From NCBI RefSeq assembly GCF_904849725.1, contig NC_058524.1, positions 353,397,823 through 353,461,822 of the forward strand: a stretch of 64,000 bases of DNA, given 5' to 3'. The notes below the pieces were generated by a model. That model was not told the DNA's origin, searched no databases, and worked only from the letters and a program-made list of their open reading frames with translations. This DNA is from Hordeum vulgare subsp. vulgare (Eukaryota; Streptophyta; Magnoliopsida; Poales; Poaceae). Shown piece by piece: positions 45,060 through 55,885 of this stretch (the first letter of the stretch is position 1; each line of letters opens with the position of its first letter). A program made the position numbers and the translations under genes.

Positions 45060-46165
45060 GCTCATGCCCTTGCTTGCATCTGGGTGAGTCTAGCTCTGAA
45101 GAATCAATGATGTTCACAAACTCCTCAAGTGATAAAATACTTTCTCATCAAGTGGTTTGGTAAAGATATCAACTAATTGTTTGACGCTACGAACATGCTT
45201 AATATCTATATCTCCTTTACCAACATGATCACGAATGAAATGATGTCGCACTTGAATATGTTTTGGTTGACAATGTTGCACAAGATTATAGGCAATTTTA
45301 ATAGCACTTTCATTGTCACACAATAATGGAACATTCCTAACATGAATGCCATCATCCTTAAGTGTTTGAGTCATCCATAGTAATTGCACACAACATGATC
45401 CGGCGACTATATATTCAGCTTCGTCAGTAGATAAAGTTACCTAGTTTTGTTTCTTGGATCACCAAAACATAAGATATCTCCCAACAAATTGACATGTACC
45501 CGAGGTGGATTTTCTATCAACCTTCTCTCCGATATGGTGTGAGTCAGAATAGCGAACAAGATTAAAATAAGATCCCTTGGGATACCATATGCCAAAGTTC
45601 GGTGTATGTATTTGGTATTTGACAATTCTTGTAACAACCAATAGATTGCACTCTTTAGGTGCCGCTTGGTATCGGGCACACATGCAAACATTCAACATGA
45701 TATCAGGATAGGAGGCACATAGATATTGCTATAACCAATCGTTGATCGATAAACTCTTTGATCAACTGGTTTGTCCTCCTTAGTGATGTCAATATGTCCA
45801 CTAGTAGGCATGGGGGTTCTCATACCTTTGCTTTCTTGCATATTGAACTTCCTGATTAAGTCCTTGGAGTACTTGGTTTGAGATATAAATGTACCTTCTC
45901 TCGATTTTTATTTGCAATCCAAGGAAGAATTCCAGCTCGCACATCATTGACATCTCATATTTCTCTCACATCAACTTTCCAAATTTCTAACTAAAATCTG
46001 GGTTAGTAAAACCAAAGCTAACATAATCCACATATATTTGTCATACAAATAGTTTTCCATTAACTCTTTTAGTGAATAAATTTCCGTCAATTTTACCAAT
46101 TTAAATTAACCTTTTCTATAAGAAACTTCTTTAGACACGAAATCGCTTGCAAAAGACGCTCGAGA
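45060..46165 (-). pseudogene. pol: Copia reverse transcriptase C-terminus and RNase H, broken
   Basis: Read leftward from 46165: a decayed RVT_2 segment with NGKLFV and the position of the catalytic YVDD (here YVDY, near 46035), then MSMMCELEFFLGLQIKIE. Further on comes DIMLNVCMCARYQAAPKE (about 45700), then the RNase H part with DRKSTSGTCQFVGR, LSTDEAEYI, CDNESAIKIA and LVDIFTKPLDEK (45114-45389). It lacks the first half of RT and everything upstream. Several stops and frame changes, plus the altered YVDD, make it inactive. It abuts the LARD-like LTR at about 46165, the edge of a large deletion. Confidence 0.85.
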
Positions 46166-47516
46166 AAGGTAAAACAAGTCCAGCAAGGCCACCCGGCGTG
46201 TGGAAGATCCCGATAGGAGTCGTGTATCTCGTTCTAAGGACACGAAGGATAAGCTACACATATGAAGGTCGGATATAGATCCCCCGAGTTTCCCGGGGTG
46301 GCCCCGCATAGTGCTCTGTTTAGGACCAGCACCATCAGCACTGGAACCCCTGTATTATGTTGAGTTACTCCTCGGGTTCATGACGCCCTATGTTTTTCAG
46401 TGTTAACAAAATTATTATGTTGGGAAAATATAGTACTAATGTTGGGCCTTGCCACACGAGTTTTATCCCAAAACAAAAATCTAGGGGGTCCCCATAACAA
46501 CCCCAAGCATGTTAGTAGCGCTCATTTATGGAACATAACACCGGTAGCCGAAACTAAGGCGACAAAGTTGGAGCAAAACACCAGGCTAGAAAGGCCGAGC
46601 CTTCGACCTTTTGCCAAGTATATAGGTGCATTAAATTAAATAGCAATTAATTTGGTCATATAACTAGGAACCCACTTTAGCACATGGAAGCAACTGCACC
46701 TCCAACTAGCAACGCTATCCATTGGTTAAGCAAGCGGTAACATAGCTAATCTCTGGCTTGCTAGGTTGTAGAAAGGTTGAAGGTTTTCATGGCAATGTTG
46801 AGAGGCTGACATTTAACAGGTGGTAGGCAGCGAGACATAATGAAAGAAACCAGACAAATAGCATGGCATTGATAGTAATGGTATCTAGGGAAATAATCAT
46901 CTTGCTAGTGATCCCACTTGGAAGAAGAACGACTCCGTGAAGCAGATGAACCGACGTAGTCAAACTGAGCCTCACATTCCGACACGCTTGCGAAACTCTA
47001 TCAAGACGAAGCAAACTGGAAACAAGAATCAACACACGATAACACCCCAGCATATGCACGACATGATGCGCAACACATATGATGCATGATCAGTTTAAAT
47101 TATGCAAGGTATGACATGGGAGTTCACAACAATCAAACACTACACATTGAGTGAAGCTCAATATGCAACGAGTTGCATATTGACGAAACTCCACATACAA
47201 ATTATTTAATTCACTCTCTATTAGGTACATGACAATTTTAGATGTTGTTTAAACATGGCAAAAGGTGAAGCACAAATAAACTACCTATGTAGACTTTTTA
47301 AATGAGGCCGGAAACATCATATAGCATTTCCGAAACGACCCACACGTTAACTTTGAAATCTGTCCAGATATGTCCTTATCACATTTGAAGTTTGTTAAAT
47401 GACAAACTAAAGTGGTTCTCATGAAACTACACGTCATTCTAGTCGATTCACATATATAGCTCATCTCCAGCGGAGCTACGGTTAATTATCTACGAACTAA
47501 AGCGTTTTAACATGTT
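46166..47516 (-). repeat. LARD-like 3' LTR, distal part
   Basis: It aligns with 59472-60780 of the 5' LTR, including the CTAGGGGGTCCCCATAACAA stretch and the GGTGGTAGGCAGCGAGACAT stretch. It starts abruptly at about 46166. The last bases, TTTTAACATGTT (47505-47516), are the left copy of the LINE target-site duplication. Confidence 0.8.
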
Positions 47517-47634
47517 TTTTTTGACCGGCTACTGTAGGGAAACACCCCACAACTCTTAGTTTTATTGATCAATATTTACAATAATTACAGACAGGGGGAA
47601 AGAATGTACATGGGTGGGGTATATATTACAAACC

Positions 47635-50600
47635 TCAAGGAGGTAAAAATGAAATCCATTTCAAGAGGGCATCCCTCAGCCTAGGTTTAATTCTGTAAGC
47701 TAGTAGGGACAAATCATAAATAAAACCAGACCTCCATCTCCTGAAGCTAGGTTTCTCATTCCTGAAAACCTTGGCATTCCTAACAGTCCTAATGTTCCAG
47801 CATGCAGTGAAGATTGTCCCTGACAAAAAAGGGTGGGCAAAGTCCTTCCTTGCTGCAAGAGTGGTAGTGTACATGTCAGATCTCTGCCATGAGATCTGTA
47901 GATAGGTCCATATCCTATTGCTAAAAGAGCAGCTGAAGAACAGGTCGTCTCTGTCCTCCTTGACCTGAGCATGACAGAGAACACAGAGTTTGGATTCAGG
48001 GACTTTCCAATGCCTGCATTCAAGCATGTCCTAGGTATTGAGTCTGTCCATAATAAGCATCCAGGCAAACATCTTTATTTTGATGGTACAACAGCTCTTC
48101 CAAATCCAGCAGAGTAGAGGATTAGGGACAATAGACTTGTGCACATGGTTGTAGTATTTCTTAGCAGAGTAAGATTTACCATCAGGACCCCAAAGCCAAA
48201 TATATTTTGTGTTTGGGTCTCTATGTACGTTATGGACTAGACAACTGACTGTTTGAAACTCCTGATGAGCTCTATCTGATAGTGGTAGATGAAAGAGATT
48301 GATCATGCTGTCAGTGTGTGCAGCATGGAAGACTTCCTCAGTAGTACAAAAAGAGTCCACAGCAAAAGAGAATAATCTTTGAAACCTTTGTGCCAGAGGG
48401 GTGATAGAACCATCTACAACCCGGGGATCAGACCACAACAAGAATGTGTCACCTCTGTTGGGCACAACATTGGAAACAACTCTGAAGTTGTCCATTTTTT
48501 GCAAATGTCCTTCCACCAGAAAGAGCCACAGAGAGAAGTCCTCTGAGAGACAGTATTGTGGTAGTAAGTATCCTAGATTAGCTCCACCCAAGGAACATCA
48601 ACTTTGTTAAGAAATTTATCTACATGCTTGAGGAGGAGAGCTTCATTCTGAATAGCCAAATTCATAATGGCCAGACCCCCTTCATCTTAGGCCTGCACAC
48701 CAGGTCCCATGGAGCAAGAGAAGGGGCATGATCCTGACCATTTTGCCTCCACAAACATTGCCTCTGAATCCTTTCCAACTGCTTAAGTATTCCAGGGGGA
48801 TATCCAGACTGCACAGAAAGAACAGTGTAACAGAAGACAAAGCAGAGTTGAGATATTGAAGCCTTCCCTCTTGGGCTAGAAAAGAGGAGCTGGCAGAAAG
48901 CTTCCTCTCCATACTGTCCACCATGGGCATGAGGTCAATGATTCTGGGTTTAATTGTACCAACAGGTACTCCAAGATAGGTGAAAGGAAGAGATCCAATC
49001 TTACAACCTATTGCATCAGCGAGGAGGTTAAGATGATGTTGATCAATGTTTACTGGTAGCAGGGCAGATTTGCGGTAATTCATCTGAAAACCTGTGGACT
49101 GTGAGAAGAGCAACAACATTGCCTTGAGCTCCAAAAGTTGTGCTTTATCAGCAGGCATGATGATAAGAGTATCATCAGCATATTGGACAATTGGAAAATC
49201 CTTGTCATGAGAACAAATTGGGAGTTGCGGCAAACCATCATGTAACAACTTGTTAACCAAGGTTTGGAGAAAATCTGCAGCTATTGCAAGGAGTAGAGGG
49301 GACAAAGGGTCCCCCTGCCTGACCCCTCTTCTACACATGATTTTTTTCCCAGGAACTCCATTAACAAGGATGGAGGAAGATCCAGTGCTAAGAAGCTGTT
49401 GAACCCAAAGAAGCCACTTGACAGGAAAGCCTTTGTGCTGCAGGATGTGAAGAATAAACTCATGTTCTATAGAGTCAAAAGCATTTTCAAAATCTAGCGT
49501 TAGTATGACAATAGGCTTTTTAGACTGATGACAATGATGCAAGTATTCAAGTGTCCAACCCACACAGTCCTGAATGGTCCTAGACTTAATGAAGCCATAC
49601 TAATTCTTATGAATGCATTTCATAATTTGTAGCTGAAGTCTATTAGAAATCATTTTGGACAGAAATTTGAGCCCCATACCAGTGAGGGAGATAGGCCTGA
49701 AATCACCCACTTGCTCAGGAGATATCTTCTTTGGCACAAGGGTGATATAAGAGGACTTCATGTTTTCCAGCTGAGCTGATCCAGCATGAAATGCAGCAGC
49801 AAGTTGGTAGAACTCAGGGGAGATGATGTGCCAACACTTTTTTGAAAAAGAGTCCATTAAAACCAACATGGCCAGGGGCTTTCTCAACGGGCATTTCTTT
49901 GATAGTTCTGTCCATTTCCTCCTTGGAGAAAGGTTCAGTCAGAATTGATAGTCCTTCCACTTTTTGGATGAGAGCCTAGAGATCAAAAACTAAATTGATG
50001 CCATGTGAGGTGCCCATCCTATCTTTTAAGGAAGACCAGAAGCAAGCAGCAATCTGTTCATGTTCAGTGATGATTGAACTATCAAGCAAGGAGAGAGATG
50101 AGATGGAATTTTTCCTATATCTCTCAGTGGCCATGCCATGGAAAATTTTTGTGTTCTCCTCCCCCACTTTAATATGTCTGATTGTGGCTCTCTTTTTCCA
50201 ATAGTTTTCAAACCTAAAAAGGTTACTTTTGGGAATGGTTGTGTTCACTGAGACCACATATGAAACATGGTCAGAAGCAGACTTAGCTAGAGGAGTCACT
50301 TGGGTCAATGGATAGGAAGCTATCCAATTAGCAAAAGTGAAGAACCAATCAAGCTGTTCAAGCAGTGTTGAGTCTTGCATGTTGGACCAGGTAAAAGATC
50401 TTCCCTTGAGAGGCAGTTCCAAGAGGCCAAGGTGCCCAATAATCTCATTGAAAATGAACATATCATTGACATCAGCTCCTGGTAGGTTTCTGTTGGTAGG
50501 AAAAAGAATGAAATTAAAGTCCCCAACCAGCAACCAGTTATCCATTACTGGTATTTGGAGGTGATATAACCAGCTGACAAATTTGTCCCTTGGCTCACCT

Positions 50601-50940
50601 TGACAAGGGCCATAAACATTGACAAGAGTCCAGGATTCAGAAGTGTGATTAGAGATGAAGGACAAAATCACCCCAAATGGTTGCACTGTTACCAAAGTAC
50701 CAGTCAGCACTGAGGAATTCCACAGAGTAATCAAGCCACCCGAAGCACCCCTCGAGGGGGTATAAGCAAACTGATCAAATCGCAGACAAACAACTGTTGC
50801 ATTTTAGTTTCTTGCAGACAAACAACTGTTGTAAGGCTCTCGTCAATTTTGTTGCGCACCGCTCGTTGCCGTGAATCTGAATTCAAGCCCCGCACATTCC
50901 AGCAGAGGACACGCCAACTTCTAGTAGAATGACTATCCAT
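47635..50940 (-). pseudogene. LINE ORF2: endonuclease, reverse transcriptase, zf-RVT
   Basis: From MDSHSTRSWRV (50940) it shows the APE-type endonuclease (LCWNVRGLNSD, VCLQETK, WLLVGDFNFIL, SASDHVSY). RT follows: LVPKKISPEQVGDFRPISL (near 49720), LTLDFENAFDSIEHEF, GVRQGDPLSPLL (near 49320) and the catalytic QYADDTLII (YADD at 49171-49182). Then come LPFTYLGVPVG and a zf-RVT segment (WIWKSCCTIKIKMFAWML; CVLCHAQVKEDRDDLFFSC) to the stop at 47635. It would nick target DNA and copy its own RNA. A frameshift near 50740, a stop at 49976, another frameshift near 49855, a stop at 49600, a frameshift near 48680 and a stop near 48030 inactivate it. The RT core itself (48682-49563) is open. Confidence 0.92.
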
Positions 50941-51077
50941 GGAACAGTAATATAGTAGCAAAAGCAGAGTTACATAGCAACTCCCACAGCCAAGATCCAG
51001 CAAAGTACCACATCAAGCAAAAGAGCCCATAACATGTCTCAGTAAAACAGGAGAATAGATACATTAATAACATTTGT

Positions 51078-54000
51078 TCAATCATCAGAGGATGTTGGCT
51101 TGGAGCTCGCCTGATCCTCCATAAGACGATCCAAAGTCAGCTTGTCGGGGTTGATGCCAAGGCTTTGGCCAACCGCCTGGATCACCTGGACAGGAGTTGC
51201 AGGTGGGAGAGCTTCAGCTTGATGTGCCCGATCCACCGGGTCCTCCAATGGCTTGGCTCGAGGCTTCCTCTTCTTGGGCATCGGCAGTGGCAACTCCTGC
51301 AACACAGGCTTAAAACCATCTCTCTTAATTGAGCCCCTGGTACATCGACGCAGCGAGGAGTCAACTATTGGAGTCGCCTTTTTGCGAGCAGCACTCTTTG
51401 GAGCAACAGGGGAGGCAAACACCTCACCACCTGTCGGTGCAGCAGGGGAGTTGGAGGGAACTGCAGGGGTGTCGTCCAAGTAGATGATGGCAGGTTCAGC
51501 TTGCACCTCATCAAAAGCGAAGGACCTGGATCGCTTAGGGAAAACGATTGGCAGCATTGGAGGCAAATGCAGGTGGTGAGGAACATGCAGGGATGAGATT
51601 TCCCCCTTAAGCCTGTCAAAAGCACGAGCCCATGCCAGAGCGGGTGGAAGAACAGGCCCAAATATGACGCGTGCCGCACCAACAATCAGAGTGTCAGAAC
51701 ATATCGGAGGCTGTTGGTAGGGGGTAATCGCCAAGTGGTTGATCTCCTCCTAGGCTTCTTCTATTGCAGCATCCTCAGCAGCCCCAAAACCTTCCTCATG
51801 TTAATCCTGAGGATCAACAGGCTGCGCAACATACCCCTCAGGTGCAGCGTCAGCATTGTGGGCCTCTGGACCAGCACCTTCTGCAGCCGCAGGAGCCACC
51901 ATGTTCTCTGGTGGAACAAAGAAAACCTCCTGAACAGAGTCATAGGAGGAGGGTTGATCGATTACCATCGATTCTTGATCCTGCACTTGGGCAGTAGGCA
52001 CATCTGCAGGGGCTTCAGGCGGACACCCCCAACCGTCATCGTCAGTAGGCGCCTCCGACATTGGCGGCGACGTCGATGGCGGTGCTGGTACAACATTCCA
52101 CCCAAGCGCAGGGAACGGTGGGAGAGCAAACATCAGGTTGTCATTGATCAACTGTCCAGGGAGGGGTGGGGGTTGCCATCCAACGGTATGTGATCCTTAT
52201 CATTTGGCATATGTTCAGCAATACCAGCCCCCAGAATAAACAGCAGAGCAGTCCAAGAAACCCTCGCATCCCCCCACGCAACATATTCTGAGAAAGTAAC
52301 GCTTCAAGGAAACATGATGTCATCAGGGAAAGAGGCAAATATGACCGAGCATGCAAGAAAAGGGTCATCACTGACCCAATGATGGAATTCTCCGAAGGTA
52401 TTGACTACTGCACGAAGATCATTTGTGTTGCGGTAATCTAGGGGGACCCCCAAGAACATGAGGAAGCCTTGACGAAAGCCAGCACCTCCCCTAAAACCAG
52501 CTCCGGCGTTATGACGCATACACCGAACAAAAGTGTCGTTCCCCAATGCCGGAGGAACCATCTGTACTGCGGCAAAGCTTTCACCCGCATCACGGACCTC
52601 TAACACACCCACCCCCTCAATACATGGTTGAGCCGAATGTATATGAAAACCCCTATCAGTCAAGAGCTCAATGACTTGCTGCCGTACCTCAGCAATCTGA
52701 TCCGTTGGCGTAGCAGGCATGACTTCAGCAATAACGTATTGCTCGAAGCGGCGGGCAATGGGCATCGTCGGCGTGATGAAGGATCGTGGCAGTCGGTCAG
52801 GGCCGCCGTCGATGATGTGGTGCCCCGCCTACAGAAAGTGAGTAGGATCAAGCTCAAAGTTGGCCATGTCCGACATAGAACCAGGAGGGTGAGGTGTCAA
52901 TGGTGGTGGCTCCGATGGCGTTCTAGGAGATGATGGAGGTGATGGGGGCGATGTGAGAGGGAGGAACTGCTCGGTAAGCTTCGCGGTTTCCCCAAAATCA
53001 GCAGCAGTTCCTGAGATATCGGCGGCTGGGTAGGTGGTGGGGCTCTTGCGTTTCCAAGTGAGACAATTATCATGCCTAAAAGCACCGCAGCTAGATTTGG
53101 TATGGCCCACAATGCTGCAAGAGGAGCAGATCAACGTGAGCGAGTTCGGGCAGGCCTAAGCAAAGTGGCCACGTTCAGAACAGTTCGAGCATGATAAAAT
53201 TTCATCCACCATCTCATTAATAAAGTCGTCGAACTGTCGCTAGGCCTCCTGCGACGAGGGCAGGCTAGCAGTATCATTGAAACTCGCTGGCCCAATGGAG
53301 AAAAAAGGCTGAGGTGCACTAGGTAAATCAATTGGTGCAGTTTCAAACGGATCCGTAGATCCGTCTAACCCGGAGGGGTATCCCGGATCAGCCCTTAGAA
53401 TCCCGTTAATATCGATATTTGAATTTGAACTTCCAGGAATTACGGAATGGAAACCCGGCGGATTTACTGTACCAAATGAGATCTGGGGCATCGCCAATGT
53501 CCACCGGAGCTTTGCCGGTGGCGGGGCACTGATAATAACACCCTCACGAGGAGGCAATGAATATCCAGTATCTTGTAGCATAGTAAGCTCGTCATTTGTG
53601 ACAGGGCAACGATACCCTCTGCAAACCTCGTATTGCTGAAGGGTTGCAAAAGACAACTTCTTGCGAACCGAAGAACTCGATTTAAAACATGATTTCCTTG
53701 GTCTGGAATGCATTGCCATTCTGCATCGCATTGTTTCTTCCAAAGAGAGAATTCACGACGCCAATTAGGTCCACCATTGCCCCAAAGATGAAAAAAGAAC
53801 TTGCAACTGGAGCACTTAAAAGAACGTAGATCAAGAATATGAAAGCCAACTTGCTTCGAGGAAACCATGAAAGAGAAGAGTGAATCAGTGACTTTCGAGA
53901 CCATAAGATCCACAGCAGAACGACCAATGGCCGCCTCTAGGGCCGCCGCAACTGAATCCTCCGAAAGCATGAATGTATGGCGACCAAACGAGACAACCAT

Positions 54001-54212
54001 GAAGAACGGCCGACGTCGAGGGAGAGGATGTACCGGGAGTCCATAGTGATAAAACACTTCATCCGCAAAAGAAGCCCCATGGGAAAAATCCAGATCCAAC
54101 ATGGAGCCACCCATGCAGGCCATAAAAACACACCAACGTGGTCGAGAGAGTGCACCTGTGATGTTGGCCGGAGTGGAATAGGTACCCACCGGCTAGAAGG
54201 CCAGATCGCCAT
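51078..54212 (-). pseudogene. LINE ORF1: RNA-binding protein with two zinc knuckles
   Basis: Starting MAIWPSSRW (54212), the first part (53464-54189) is a conserved-looking N-terminal domain unknown to me by name. Two CCHC knuckles follow near 53095-53200: CSNCSERGHFA-stop-AC and CSSCSIVGHTKSSC. Then come a Pro/Ser-rich linker, an RRM/DUF4283-like segment with RRFEQYVIAEVMPATP and DNA-binding-style spacing (52304-52765), an acidic Ala/Pro-rich stretch (51801-52151) and a basic C-terminus with RRCTRGSIKRDGFKP (51078-51734). About 1040 codons is long for ORF1 but known in grass LINEs. Several frameshifts and at least two stops disrupt it. Confidence 0.8.
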
Positions 54213-54390
54213 GGAGTCGCCGGAGAGGGAGGTGGGAGGTGGGAGTCGTCATCTCAGAGATTCGTATAGATAGGCTAGGGGAGGATGCTTGCTCCACAGA
54301 CCCAATTATCATATAGTCTTCTATGATTGCTAATTCTCAAAGCATATTTTCAGAACAAATAACATCCATCAAACACAGATAAAGATCCGT

Positions 54391-55885
54391 TTTTAACATG
54401 TTAGCATGCAAACCAATGGAAACAACACGTTAAACAGTTCTAAATATGCATGAGAGTTCAAAATATTAATCTACTTGAAATTCGACATGTTCTACATATA
54501 TAGCTTAATCCGATTCGACGCACTATTGAAAAGTTATGGACGTTTTAAAAATATGTAAATTTCTGAAATTACTAAATTCACATGGATTTTTCTTTTAAAA
54601 CCTATGGGTCGGATCTGAGCAATTGGGCCAATAGGGCATGAGCGCAGGATAACTATGTCGCACACGGGCGAAGGATAGAGGGGCAGGGGATGCTCACCAT
54701 GGGCTCATGGGCTGGCTCGGAAGGGGGGAGGTGGAGGTGGGCCGGGGCGAGGCACAACACGCCGGCTTGGCACGCTAGGCCGGGCAGCAGATGTGCCCAC
54801 CTAGCGCGACCGCTTCTCGGAAGTGGGGTGGTGAGGTGGCCCACGAAGCGCTAAAGCAGGCACACGAGGCCCTCAGCGTTGCTTCGCGTGCTCCTCCCGC
54901 GAGCAGAGGTGGGGCTAGCTCGCCAGATCTCGACGGCGGGGAGGGCGGCATGGCGGCGGGCATGTACATGCTACCAGCGCGGCGACGGGTGCAGGGTGAC
55001 AAAAGATCCAGGGGACCTGCTGGTCCATGGCGTAGGGCTCCGGCGAGGGGCCGGCCTGCGAGGCGAGGTAAGCGGCGGAGGCGCGCTCCAGCTAGGCGGT
55101 CGCCGGCAGTGAGGTGCAAGCTGACGATGGTCGGGGCTGCAGGGAGCTCGGCTCCCTTGGGCGCGGGCAGATGCGCATGCACGGGGCGGCTCGGTCTGGT
55201 GGCGGTGGCTCCATATTTGCCCGGGAGGTCCTGGATCGGGCGTGGCGGGCCCTGGCGGCTGAGATGGGAGGTGGCTGCGCGGATTTCGAGGTAGGCTTAG
55301 GGTTTCGAGGCTAGGGTTCTATTTATAGGAAATGAGGGCTATGTTAGGGGTTTTTTGCCCCGCTTCGGACCGTTGGATCGCGATCCGACGGCTCCAATCG
55401 AAGGAGGATTGGCTCGGTGGGCTTAGTGGATGTGTAGAATAGGCTATGTGGAGAAGAGAGGGTGGTTTGCGGCCCGACAATGAGATTTTAAACATCGAAA
55501 AAAGACCGACGATAAACGACCGTTCGGCTACCAAACGAACTCCGATTGCGACGAAATTTGGCAGGCGGCCTACCTATACTATATAAAGACTGCACGCCAA
55601 CTTTTGACCCAATCCGATAAAGGTGTATACATACTTTAAAAATAAATATTTTAACGATGTCGCTGGCGCGTGTGTGTGTGGTTGGCCTCAAAACGGACAA
55701 CGACGAAAATGGAGACTACCGGCTTCTAATAAGAGATGCAAGTTTTGAAAACTGGCGGCAACAGAGTGTCGATGCATTGCAAATGATGCGCATGATGCAA
55801 CGATCAATGCAACTTAGAATCTAATCACACGACGAAAATAAAATAAAAGGGGAATCTTCTGGAGCGTCGGTCTCGGGCTGTTACA
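54391..55885 (-). repeat. LARD-like 3' LTR, proximal part
   Basis: It aligns with 60768-62338. It includes the GC-rich leader-like block (54650-55300), the TATA box at 55319-55328, and the LTR start TGTAACAGCCCGAGACC (minus, 55885). The many open frames in the GC-rich block occur on both strands and reflect composition. Confidence 0.85.
55319..55328 (-). promoter_or_regulatory. TATA box of the LARD-like 3' LTR
   Basis: The minus strand reads CTATAAATAG about 560 bp from the LTR start and just upstream of the GC-rich leader. The sister LTR (near 61747) has lost the motif (TACAAATAAAAT), so only the 3' LTR retains a good box. Confidence 0.5.

Larger units (their letters stand above)
47517..54390 (-). 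mobile_element. L1-type LINE, near full length (TSD TTTTAACATGTT)
   Basis: A 12-bp duplication TTTTAACATGTT sits at 47505-47516 and 54391-54402. The uninterrupted target is visible in the sister LTR near 60770. A short T-run at 47517 (A-tail on the minus strand) marks the 3' end. Two long coding regions follow leftward order: ORF1 (51078-54212) and ORF2 (47635-50940), with a 180-bp 5' leader (54213-54390). 6.87 kb with both ORFs is about full length for plant L1 elements. Stops and frameshifts in both ORFs indicate a dead copy. Confidence 0.9.

Noticed and set aside
54775..55294. GC-rich ORFs on both strands (also 61080-61745)
   Set aside because: They are the same LTR leader block in two LTR copies, with frames not preserved between them.
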